Assembly (NCBI RefSeq): GCF_001267885.1
Contig: NZ_CP012382.1
Coordinates: 5,071,001 to 5,135,000, forward strand
Source: Streptomyces ambofaciens ATCC 23877
Lineage (GTDB): Bacteria; Actinomycetota; Actinomycetes; Streptomycetales; Streptomycetaceae
Direction: 5' to 3'
Length of the DNA stretch: 64,000 nt
The position numbers and the translations under genes were made by a program. This document shows, piece after piece, positions 16,426 to 24,076 of this stretch (its first letter is position 1; every line of letters starts with the position of its first letter). The notes below the pieces were generated by a model, which saw only the letters and a list, made by a program, of their open reading frames with translations, had not been told where the DNA came from and did not search any database.

Positions 16426-17913
16426 ATGTCCTACCCGTCCCTCCAGCTCGCCGCCTCCGCACCGGCGCAGACCCCGCCCCACACCGGTGGCCTGCTCCAC
16501 CTGATCGACGGCACCGCGGGCCTGCTGACCGTCGCCGCGATCGGCATCGCGCTGCTGCTCTTCCTGATCATCAAGGTGCGGCTCCAGCCGTTCGTCGCGC
16601 TGCTCGCCGTCTCCATAGCCGTCGGCCTGCTCGCCGGCCTGTCGGTCACCGAACTCTTCGGCACCGTCCAGAAGTCCGACGCCGTCTCCACCATCGAGTC
16701 CGGCATGGGCGGCATCCTCGGCCACGTCGCCATCATCATCGGCCTGGGCACCATGCTCGGCGCCATCCTCGAGGTCAGCGGCGGCGCCCAGGTACTGGCC
16801 GGCCGCCTGCTCGGTCTCTTCGGCGAGAAGCGCGCCCCGCTCGCCATGGGCCTCACCGGCCTCATCTTCGGCATCCCGGTCTTCTTCGACGTCGGCATCT
16901 TCGTCCTCGCGCCGATCGTCTACGCCGCCGCCAAGCGCTCCGGCAAGTCGATCCTGCTCTACTGCCTGCCGCTGCTCGCCGGCCTGTCGATGACCCACGC
17001 CTTCCTGCCGCCGCACCCCGGTCCGGTGGCCGCCGCCGGACTGCTGCACGTGGACCTCGGCTGGGTGATCCTCATGGGTGTCGTCTGCGGCATCCCGGCC
17101 GTGCTCGCCGCCTGGGTGTTCTCCGCCTGGATCGGCCGCCGCATCTTCGTGCCCGTGCCGCAGGACATGGTCGAGGCGGCCGAGGAGGCCAAGCAGGCCG
17201 TCATCGACGAGCAGACCAAGGCCGGCGTCGCGCCGCACGAGAGCCCGGTCGCCCTCGGCACGGTCCTCGGCATCATCGGCACCCCGCTGGTCCTGATCCT
17301 CGCCGCGACCTTCTCCTCCATCGCCCTGGACCCGTCCACCCTCCGCTCGGTGATCGAGTTCTTCGGCAACCCGTTCGTCGCGCTGACCATCGCCCTGTTC
17401 CTCGCGTACTACCTGCTCGGCATCCGGCGCGGCTGGTCCCGCAAGTCCCTGGAGACCGTCTCGACCGCCTCGCTGAAGCCGGTCGGCAACATCCTGCTGG
17501 TGGTCGGCGCGGGCGGCATCTTCGGCGCCGTCCTCAAGGCCAGCGGCGTCGCCCAGGCACTCTCCGACACCTTCAACGACGTCGGCCTGCCGGTGATCGT
17601 CCTCGCCTACCTGATCTCGCTGGTCCTGCGGGTCGCCCAGGGCTCGGCGACGGTCGCCATCGTGACGACGGCGGGCATCGTGGCGCCGCTGCTCGCCGAG
17701 GGGGACCACTCGCAGGCGTTCGTCGCCCTGGTCATCATGGCCATCTCGGCGGGCTCCATCTTCGCCTCGCACGTCAACGACGGCGGCTTCTGGATGGTGG
17801 CCAAGTACTTCGGCATCAGCGAACGGGACACCCTCAAGACGTGGACCGTGCTGGAGAGCGTGCTGTCGGTCGCCGGGTTCGTGGTGGCGGCGGTCCTCAG
17901 CCTGTTCGTGTAG
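16426..17913 (+). CDS. GntP-family permease (gluconate / D-serine type)
   Basis: 495 aa, ATG start at 16426 with AGAGGA upstream. About 12-14 hydrophobic segments. Family landmarks are GMGGILGHVAIIIGLGTMLGAILE, the GIPVFFDVGIFVLAPI segment, FLPPHPGPVAAA, and VAQGSATVAIVTTAG near the C-terminus. GntP proteins are H+ symporters for gluconate and other sugar acids, but the family also includes DsdX, a D-serine permease. In this D-amino acid cluster a DsdX-like role is as plausible as gluconate uptake, which would suit the adjacent KDG kinase. Confidence 0.92.
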   Translation: MSYPSLQLAASAPAQTPPHTGGLLHLIDGTAGLLTVAAIGIALLLFLIIKVRLQPFVALLAVSIAVGLLAGLSVTELFGTVQKSDAVSTIESGMGGILGHVAIIIGLGTMLGAILEVSGGAQVLAGRLLGLFGEKRAPLAMGLTGLIFGIPVFFDVGIFVLAPIVYAAAKRSGKSILLYCLPLLAGLSMTHAFLPPHPGPVAAAGLLHVDLGWVILMGVVCGIPAVLAAWVFSAWIGRRIFVPVPQDMVEAAEEAKQAVIDEQTKAGVAPHESPVALGTVLGIIGTPLVLILAATFSSIALDPSTLRSVIEFFGNPFVALTIALFLAYYLLGIRRGWSRKSLETVSTASLKPVGNILLVVGAGGIFGAVLKASGVAQALSDTFNDVGLPVIVLAYLISLVLRVAQGSATVAIVTTAGIVAPLLAEGDHSQAFVALVIMAISAGSIFASHVNDGGFWMVAKYFGISERDTLKTWTVLESVLSVAGFVVAAVLSLFV

Positions 17914-18016
17914 GCGTCCCGGTCGGGCGTTCCACGCGGGTGTCCCGTGTAGGCGTCTGATAACGAAGTTGGGGCTGGCTGTGTCCGGCACAGGATCGTC
18001 GACCATACTGCCCGCT

Positions 18017-18685
18017 GTGGAGCAGCGCAGAGGATCGACCAGCCAGCCCCTGGAAGGCGCCGGATTCGACCCGGCCTTCATCCCCGGGCTCACCGCGCCC
18101 GTGACCCGTGGGCCGCAGGACGCGAGAGCGGACGAACCGGCGGCGGAGTCCGGGACCGGGGCCGAGGAGGTCCGCGACGCGGAGGAGGCCCCCGTCGGGG
18201 ACCCGTCCGTCGCGGAGCCCACCGGGGAGTCCGCCGAGCCGTCCGCCGAACCGGACGAGGAGGCCCCCGACGGCCCCGTCTTCGAGGCGTCCGACCGCCG
18301 AGCCAGGATCGTCGCCGACCACAAGGGCGTACGCCTGTCCCTCGACGACCAGAGCTGCGAGTTCCGCTGGGACGAGGTCGGGGCCGTGGAGACGGAGACG
18401 GGACGCTTCGGCAAGCGGTTCACGGTGACGGTGCACACGCCCGACCGCCGCTGGTACCCGATCGAGATCGAGGCGAAGTCCAGGAGCCGCTTCCCCGAGT
18501 GGGAGTCCGCCCTCGACGAGGTCCTGGACGCGTACTTCGAGGACGACGCCGGAAGTGACGCGAAGTCCGGTGCTCAGGACGAGGCCGGACCGGACGAGAA
18601 GCCCGGTGCGCGGGACGACGCCGCGAGCGAGGCGAAGTCCGATGCGCAGAAGGGCGCCGAGGGCAAGGCCGACGGCGACGAGTAA
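18017..18685 (+). CDS. Hypothetical acidic protein with PH-like domain
   Basis: 222 aa if read from GTG 18017; in-frame GTG 17981 and TTG 17969 are alternatives. A CATACT hexamer at 18004-18009 lies seven bases before GTG 18017, which would fit a leaderless transcript. The first 85 and last 45 residues are low-complexity, rich in Ala, Glu, Asp and Pro. The middle (about 90-175: FEASDRRARIVADHKGVRL ... RFTVTVHTPDRRWYPIEIEA) looks like a small all-beta PH-like fold. No catalytic motif or signal peptide. Function unknown. Confidence 0.65.
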   Translation: MEQRRGSTSQPLEGAGFDPAFIPGLTAPVTRGPQDARADEPAAESGTGAEEVRDAEEAPVGDPSVAEPTGESAEPSAEPDEEAPDGPVFEASDRRARIVADHKGVRLSLDDQSCEFRWDEVGAVETETGRFGKRFTVTVHTPDRRWYPIEIEAKSRSRFPEWESALDEVLDAYFEDDAGSDAKSGAQDEAGPDEKPGARDDAASEAKSDAQKGAEGKADGDE

Positions 18686-18752
18686 GCGCATCGGGTGAAG
18701 ATCCGCGCACGCCCTCTTGTCCCACCGGCGGTCATGGGCTTGGTTGGCCCGC

Positions 18753-20075
18753 ATGGCGGACACCACGGGCAACATCGCAGACACCGGCGGGCCACGCGGG
18801 GCCGACCCGGCTCCCCGTAAGTCCAGTTGGCGCTACATCGGTCCCGGCATCGTCGTGGCGGCGACCGGCGTGGGCGCCGGCGACCTCGTCGCCACCCTCA
18901 TCGCGGGCAGCAACTTCGGCTACACCCTGCTGTGGGCCGCGGTCATCGGCTGCCTGGTGAAGATCTCGCTCGCGGAGGCGTGCGGCCGGTGGCACCTGGC
19001 CACCGGCCGCACGCTCTTCGACGGCTGGGCGAGCCTCGGCCGCTGGACCACCTGGTTCTTCGCGGTCTACACCGTGATCTGGGGCTTCGTCTACGGCGCG
19101 GCGGCGATGTCGTCCAGCGCCCTGCCCCTTCAGGCGCTGTTCCCGGACGTGATGGACCTGGAGTGGTGGGGCATCGCGTGCGGCCTGGTCGGCCTGGTCT
19201 TCGTCTGGTTCAACAAGTACGCGGTCTTCGAGAAGGTCATGACGGTCCTGGTGGGCGTCATGTTCGTGGTGACGGTGTACCTGGCGATCCGTGTGACGCC
19301 CAACCTGGGCGACGCCTTCGCCGGCCTCCTCCCGGTCCTGCCGGACGAGAAGGACTCGGTCCTCAACACCCTGGGCCTCATCGGCGGCGTGGGCGGCACC
19401 ATCACGCTCGCCGCGTACGGCTACTGGGTCAACGCCAAGGGCTGGACCGACACCGGTTGGATGAAGGTCATGCGCCTGGACAACCGGGTCGCCTACGCCA
19501 CCACCGGCATCTTCGTCGTCGCCATGCTGTTCGTCGGCGCGGAACTGCTCCACTCGGCGAACATCGCGATCGCGAGCGGGGACAAGGGCCTGATCCAGCT
19601 GGGCGACATCCTGGAGGACGAGTACGGGACGGCGACCGGCAAGCTCTTCCTGATCGGCTTCTTCGCCACGTCCTTCACCTCGCTGATCGGCGTCTGGCAC
19701 GGAGTGAGCCTGATGTTCGCCGACTTCCTGTCCCGGCAGCGGGGGGAGCGCCAGGCGCGGGGCGAGGAGCTGGCCTCGGGGCGCCGTGAACGCTCCTGGG
19801 CCTTCCGCGCCTACCTGCTCTGGCTCACCTTCCCGCCCATCGTCCTGCTCTTCCAGGACGAGCCCTTCCGCCTGATCATCATCTACGGCGTCCTGGGCGC
19901 CGCCTTCATGCCCTTCCTGGCCCTCACCCTGCTGTGGCTCCTCAACTCCGGCCGCACACCGCGCGAGTGGCGCAACGGCTGGCTGAGCAACGGCATGCTC
20001 GCCGTCGCCGGGCTGCTCTTCCTGGTGCTGTGCGTGAAGCAGGTCTGGGACCAACCGTGGTCGGAGTTCTTCTAG
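18753..20075 (+). CDS. Divergent Nramp-family divalent metal transporter
   Basis: 440 aa from ATG 18753, about 11 membrane segments. TM1 begins YIGPGIVVAATGVGAG and runs into SNFGYTLLWA, the shape of Nramp TM1. However, the metal-binding DPGN motif of canonical Nramp proteins is replaced by GAGD, and the TM6 MPH motif is not seen. It therefore belongs to a divergent Nramp-related clade whose substrate cannot be assumed to be Mn2+ or Fe2+. No clear ribosome binding site is visible upstream of the ATG. Followed by a strong hairpin. Confidence 0.82.
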   Translation: MADTTGNIADTGGPRGADPAPRKSSWRYIGPGIVVAATGVGAGDLVATLIAGSNFGYTLLWAAVIGCLVKISLAEACGRWHLATGRTLFDGWASLGRWTTWFFAVYTVIWGFVYGAAAMSSSALPLQALFPDVMDLEWWGIACGLVGLVFVWFNKYAVFEKVMTVLVGVMFVVTVYLAIRVTPNLGDAFAGLLPVLPDEKDSVLNTLGLIGGVGGTITLAAYGYWVNAKGWTDTGWMKVMRLDNRVAYATTGIFVVAMLFVGAELLHSANIAIASGDKGLIQLGDILEDEYGTATGKLFLIGFFATSFTSLIGVWHGVSLMFADFLSRQRGERQARGEELASGRRERSWAFRAYLLWLTFPPIVLLFQDEPFRLIIIYGVLGAAFMPFLALTLLWLLNSGRTPREWRNGWLSNGMLAVAGLLFLVLCVKQVWDQPWSEFF

Positions 20076-20091
20076 GGGCTCCGACCGGAAC

Positions 20092-20135
20092 CGCCCGCCA
20101 CGCCGACGGCAGCAGCGTCGCCGGCGTGGCGGGCG
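20092..20135 (+). terminator. Hairpin terminator after the Nramp-like gene
   Basis: 14-bp perfect arms (20092-20105 and 20122-20135, CGCCCGCCACGCCG and complement), 16-nt loop, 16 bp after the stop codon. Confidence 0.8.
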
Positions 20136-20158
20136 CCGCACTCCGCCGCCGTTCAAAA

Positions 20159-20177
20159 ATGTGAATGCCAATCACAT
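20159..20177. promoter_or_regulatory. Inverted repeat upstream of the pectate lyase promoter
   Basis: ATGTGA / TCACAT perfect 6-bp arms around a 7-bp spacer, 10 bp upstream of the -35 box, a position suited to an activator. The spacer is one base too long for the classical Crp arrangement. Confidence 0.4.
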
Positions 20178-20186
20178 GTCCAACCG

Positions 20187-20215
20187 TTGACGTGTCCGCA
20201 ACACAGTCGTAGCTT
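20187..20215 (+). promoter_or_regulatory. Vegetative-type promoter of the pectate lyase gene
   Basis: -35 TTGACG (20187-20192) and -10 TAGCTT (20210-20215) are separated by exactly 17 bp, a good HrdB-type promoter. Transcription would start near 20222, giving an 87-nt leader. Confidence 0.7.
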
Positions 20216-20219
20216 GCGG

Positions 20220-20231
20220 GAAAGCGCTTTC
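20220..20231. promoter_or_regulatory. LacI/GalR-type operator at the pectate lyase transcription start
   Basis: Perfect 12-bp palindrome GAAAGCGCTTTC with the central CG step characteristic of LacI-family operators. It covers the predicted transcription start, an ideal repressor position. No LacI-family gene is in the window, so the regulator is encoded elsewhere. Confidence 0.7.
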
Positions 20232-20308
20232 TCGCCGCGGACCGCCCGCTCCTGTCGGTCCGCGGGCGGCAGCTCACCCGTGGCTCATCGACGATCCGGA
20301 GACCAACG

Positions 20309-21883
20309 ATGCTTCGCAGACCCGTCATCGCCAGTGCCGGCCTTCTGGCCGGAACGCTCGTCGCACTGTCCGGCAACCCGGCGCAGGCCGCCACCACGCG
20401 GTACGAGGCCGAGACCGCCCCGGCGAGCTGCACGGGCACCATCGACTCCGACTGGTCCGGCTACTCCGGCGGCGGATTCTGCAACGGCACCAACAAGGCG
20501 GGCGCGCACGCCCAGTTCACGGTCGACGCCTCCGCGGCGGGCACCGCGACCCTCCGGATCCGCTTCGCCAACGGCGCAGGCACCCAGCGGCCCGCGGACA
20601 TCGTCGTGAACGGCACGACGGTCGCCTCCGCACCCTTCGCGGGCACCGGCGCGTGGAGCACCTGGGCGACCCGGGAGATCGAGGTGCCCCTGCGGGCCGG
20701 CGGCAACACCGTCCGCCTCACCCCGACCACCTCGGCCGGCCTGCCCAACATCGACCACCTGGAGGTGGAGACGGACGGCGGCACCACCACCCCGCCCCCC
20801 ACCGCCGGCACGCTCCACGTGTCCCCGAACGGCACCGACGGCGCCACCGGCACGGAGTCCGACCCGACCACGCTCACCTCGGCGCTCTCCCGGGTGGCCC
20901 CCGGAGGCACGATCTACCTGCGGGGCGGCACCTACCGCTACTCCCAGACGGTCACCATCCCCCAGGGCAACGACGGCACCTCCGCCGCCCGCAAGACGCT
21001 CGCCGCCTACCCGGGGGAGACCCCGGTGCTCGACTTCTCGGGCCAGAGCGAGGACCCGGCCAACCGCGGCCTCGCGGTGAACGGCTCGTACTGGCACGTC
21101 AAGGGCGTCGTCGTCCAGCGCGCCGGGGACAACGGCATCTTCGTCGGCGGCAGCAACAACGTCTTCGAGCGCACGGTGACCCGCTTCAACCGGGACACCG
21201 GCCTCCAGCTGTCCCGGATGCTCTCCAGCACGCCCAAGGCCCAGTGGCCGTCCAACAACCTCGTCCTGAGCGCGGTCTCGCACGACAACGCCGACTCCGA
21301 CGGCGAGGACGCCGACGGCTTCGCCGCGAAGCTCACCTCCGGCCCCGGGAACGTCTTCCGCTACGCCGTGGCCCACAACAACATCGACGACGGCTGGGAC
21401 CTGTACACCAAGTCCGACACCGGCGCGATCGGCGCGGTGACCGTCGAGGACTCCCTCGCGCTCGAGAACGGCACCCTCAGCGACGGCTCCCAGGCGGGCA
21501 ACGGGGACCGCAACGGCTACAAGCTGGGCGGCGAGGACATCGAGGTCGACCACGTCGTCCGGCGGAGCATCGCCTACCAGAACGGCAAGCACGGGTTCAC
21601 CTACAACAGCAACCCGGGCACGATGCAGGTGTCGGACAACATCAGCATCGGGAACGAGCAGCGCAACTTCAACTTCGACGCCGGCGACTCCGTGTTCCGG
21701 AACAACACCTCGTGCGACAGCGGGTCGAACGACCGGGTCATCGGCAACGCCGACGGATCGAACCAGTTCTGGTCGGGCTCCAACGGCTCCCGCTGTTCCT
21801 CGTACGCCGGAGCCCTGCGCTGGTCCTTCGCCGCGGACGGGCGCCTGGTGGTGACCTTCGGCGGGGCGGCCGTGGCCCGTTAG
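20309..21883 (+). CDS. Secreted pectate lyase (PL9-type right-handed beta-helix) with CBM35
   Basis: 524 aa. Signal peptide to AQAATTRYEAE (about residue 28). A CBM35/CBM6-like module (about 30-155) starts with the typical YEAE and ends NIDHLEVE. A Thr/Pro linker (TTTPPPTAG) leads to a parallel beta-helix domain of about 355 residues (LHVSPNGTDGATGT ... GGTIYLRGGTY, then repeated N-rich rungs). The rungs GEDADGFAAKLTSG and NNIDDGWDLYTKSDTGA match polysaccharide lyase family 9 active-site rungs. It should cleave pectate outside the cell by Ca2+-dependent beta-elimination. Promoter and LacI-type operator lie upstream. Confidence 0.88.
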   Translation: MLRRPVIASAGLLAGTLVALSGNPAQAATTRYEAETAPASCTGTIDSDWSGYSGGGFCNGTNKAGAHAQFTVDASAAGTATLRIRFANGAGTQRPADIVVNGTTVASAPFAGTGAWSTWATREIEVPLRAGGNTVRLTPTTSAGLPNIDHLEVETDGGTTTPPPTAGTLHVSPNGTDGATGTESDPTTLTSALSRVAPGGTIYLRGGTYRYSQTVTIPQGNDGTSAARKTLAAYPGETPVLDFSGQSEDPANRGLAVNGSYWHVKGVVVQRAGDNGIFVGGSNNVFERTVTRFNRDTGLQLSRMLSSTPKAQWPSNNLVLSAVSHDNADSDGEDADGFAAKLTSGPGNVFRYAVAHNNIDDGWDLYTKSDTGAIGAVTVEDSLALENGTLSDGSQAGNGDRNGYKLGGEDIEVDHVVRRSIAYQNGKHGFTYNSNPGTMQVSDNISIGNEQRNFNFDAGDSVFRNNTSCDSGSNDRVIGNADGSNQFWSGSNGSRCSSYAGALRWSFAADGRLVVTFGGAAVAR

Positions 21884-21937
21884 GGCCCCGTCCGCCGCGC
21901 CACAGCGGGCGGCGGACCGGGCCAGGGGATCGGCCCT

Positions 21938-23224
21938 TTACCGCAGCTCGTCCCACTCCGGGCTGAGCGCCATCTCCCGCAGCTGGTCGATGGTCAGCGC
22001 GGGAGTGGCGCGGGAGGGCTCGGCGTGCGCGGCCCCGTTGTTGAAGGCGCTGATCACCACGCGAAAGCCGTCCTCGCCGGGCCGCAGGGTGTCGGCGGTC
22101 CACATCAGGACCCCGGCGACCCGGTCGTCCCCGTTGCCCTGCCGGACGGCGACGCGAGTGCCGTCGGGCAGGGTCTCGCCGTTGGCGTAGAGCTGGCCGG
22201 CGACGTCGTTCATCCCGTACTGGACGTTGACCTGGACGAGGCTCTCACCCTGTCCGTCATCGACGACGACGTAGGTGAACTCGCTCTCCTGCCCGCCCTC
22301 CTTGACCACGTCCAGTCCTTCCGGGAGCAGCCCGACCAGCGTCTCGTTGGCGTCCTTGCCGGAGACGGGGGCAGGCGGCACGTCGGCGGACGGGGCGCCC
22401 TCGGTGGGCCGGGCGGACTTCGGGTCCTCGGGAATCGCGTCCACCACCCGACGCCACACCTCGGCCGTGACGACCTCCTTCAGCTGCCCGGCCGACAGCG
22501 GAGGCTCCGCACGGGAGACGGGCGCGCCCTTCTGCGCGGGTGCGTTCCACTCGCTCAGGCTGACGTGCTGCCCCTTGTCCGTGACCAGGTCGGCGGACCA
22601 GAGCTTGGTCTCGACGCGCTTGTCGGGATACTCGTAGCCCTTGAACAGCCGCAGCAGCGAACCATCGGGCAACCGGGTGGAGGAGCACGAGTCGTGCGGG
22701 ACGAACGTCTCGTCGGGACACTCCATCAGCTGGCGGACCTGATCACTGCCCGGCTCCACCCGGTAGAGGCCCATGCTGATCGCGGCGGCTCCCTTCCCGT
22801 CGTCGTACACGAGATACGCGTACGGCGAAGGCTCGTCGGCCGACCCCCGGGCGTCCTCCTGGCTGAACTCGCCGTCGGGAAGCAGCTCCTTGAGCTGACC
22901 GAGGACGGTGTCGCCGGATACGGGGGGCGGGGCGGGCGTCGTGGCCGACGCGGACGGCGCGGAGGTGGCCCCGGTGGTCGCGGCGGAGACGTCCCGTCCG
23001 TCGGAGTCCCCCTGCGGCAGCAGCATCGCCCCGCCCACCCCGACCAGCGCGACCCCGGCCACCCCGCCGAGCACCCCGGCCCGGCGCCGCGTCAGCGCCC
23101 GCCGCCCGCGGGTCCGCCCGCCGGTGACGAGGGCAGAACGGTCGGCGTCGAAGCGCCCGCCGGTCTCGTGCAGCGCGGCGGACAGCCGCTCCTCGAAGAG
23201 TTCCTGGTCCTGGTTTTCGGGCAT
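21938..23224 (-). CDS. Membrane-anchored protein with duplicated extracellular domain, partner of the ECF sigma factor
   Basis: 428 aa. N-terminal about 60 residues are cytoplasmic and Arg-rich at the end (GRRALTRRRAG), followed by one membrane helix (VLGGVAGVALVGVGGAMLL). A Ser/Thr/Pro linker and two homologous extracellular units of about 150 aa follow. Each runs from SG(D/K)..(T/E)...LKELLPDG / LVGLLPEG through a YVVVDDG strand and an LPDG(S/T) turn to a C-terminal LxxLxxM/VV helix. It lies 80 bp downstream of the sigma factor on the same strand, the usual place for a cognate membrane regulator. No zinc HxxxCxxC anti-sigma motif is visible. Confidence 0.7.
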   Translation of the reverse strand: MPENQDQELFEERLSAALHETGGRFDADRSALVTGGRTRGRRALTRRRAGVLGGVAGVALVGVGGAMLLPQGDSDGRDVSAATTGATSAPSASATTPAPPPVSGDTVLGQLKELLPDGEFSQEDARGSADEPSPYAYLVYDDGKGAAAISMGLYRVEPGSDQVRQLMECPDETFVPHDSCSSTRLPDGSLLRLFKGYEYPDKRVETKLWSADLVTDKGQHVSLSEWNAPAQKGAPVSRAEPPLSAGQLKEVVTAEVWRRVVDAIPEDPKSARPTEGAPSADVPPAPVSGKDANETLVGLLPEGLDVVKEGGQESEFTYVVVDDGQGESLVQVNVQYGMNDVAGQLYANGETLPDGTRVAVRQGNGDDRVAGVLMWTADTLRPGEDGFRVVISAFNNGAAHAEPSRATPALTIDQLREMALSPEWDELR

Positions 23225-23304
23225 GGCGAACCACCCTTTCCGCATGGATGGGAGAAGTGAGAGCCGAAGTGGGGGAGTGGGATTGAGGAACGAGGTCGGT
23301 CGCG

Positions 23305-23814
23305 TCAGGATCTGGCGTACTCCGCGAGGTCCTCGCCGAGCAGTTCGCGCAGCCGGCCCAGCGCCCGCGAGCTGCGGGTCCGTACGGCGGCGGAGCTGAC
23401 GTTCATGACGTCGGCGGTCTCCTCGACGGACCGGTCCTCCCAGTACCGCAGGACGACGACGGCCCGGTCCTTGGCGGGCAGCCGCGCGAGCGCGTCCAGC
23501 AGCGTCAGCCGCAGCGAGGCGTCCCCGTCCCCGGAGCCGGGCGCGTCCGGGAACACGTCCGTCGCCCGCTCCCGGCTGCTGCGCCGCCGCTGATGGGCGA
23601 GGAAGGTCCGGGTGAGCACGGTCTGCGCGTACCCGGCGGGGTTGCCCACCCGGGACACGCGTCCCCAGCGGACGTACAGCCGGCCGAAGGTCTCCTGGAC
23701 GAGGTCCTCGGCCAGATGCGTGTCCCCGGCGGTGAGCAGACAGGCGGACCGGTACAGCTGACCGGCCCGCGCCACCGCGAACTCGGCGTACTCGTCCGCC
23801 CGTCCTTGCCTCAT
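23305..23814 (-). CDS. SigE-family ECF RNA polymerase sigma factor
   Basis: 169 aa. Region 2 begins YAEFAVARAGQLYRSACLLTAGD and contains HLAEDLVQETFGRLYVRW; region 4 is LPAKDRAVVVLRYWEDRSVEETADVMNVS, followed by a recognition helix. This is the actinobacterial group often annotated SigE family (SACCHPOL-type), distinct from classical S. coelicolor SigE. GGGGGG precedes the ATG. Together with the downstream membrane protein it probably senses an envelope signal. No cognate GGAAC-type promoter was recognised with confidence. Confidence 0.88.
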   Translation of the reverse strand: MRQGRADEYAEFAVARAGQLYRSACLLTAGDTHLAEDLVQETFGRLYVRWGRVSRVGNPAGYAQTVLTRTFLAHQRRRSSRERATDVFPDAPGSGDGDASLRLTLLDALARLPAKDRAVVVLRYWEDRSVEETADVMNVSSAAVRTRSSRALGRLRELLGEDLAEYARS

Positions 23815-24028
23815 GTCCGTGCCCCCCGCGCCGACCGCCGCCGTGTACCGCCTTCACTTCATTGATGCGGTGGACCCCGGGAAATGTTTCACACGAGTCT
23901 CACAGCCGGTGGTCGCCCGTCCGCCACGACCACGGCCGGCGGGGACATGGGATCCGACCGGGAACCCCGGGGCACCTCGAACTCCCCGGCGGCCGGGGAC
24001 ACGTCGTCCTGCCACCTCACCGCGAGAA

Positions 24029-24057
24029 GGCCCCTGGCGTCTCGGACGCCAGGGGCC
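24029..24057 (-). terminator. Chitinase gene terminator
   Basis: Perfect 13-bp stem (24029-24041 with 24045-24057, GGCCCCTGGCGTC and complement), 3-nt loop, 19 bp past the chitinase stop. Confidence 0.85.
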
Positions 24058-24076
24058 GGGAGGGAATCAGCCGCAC

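Noticed and set aside
15571..18438. Very long minus-strand frame of about 950 codons
   Set aside because: Covers IclR, RidA, GntP and part of the PH-like gene on the other strand; low-complexity Asp/Gly/Arg composition and no domains.
20159..20177. Crp-binding site TGTGA...TCACA
   Set aside because: The spacer is 7 bp instead of 6 and the Streptomyces Crp consensus has a different layout; kept only as an unassigned inverted repeat.
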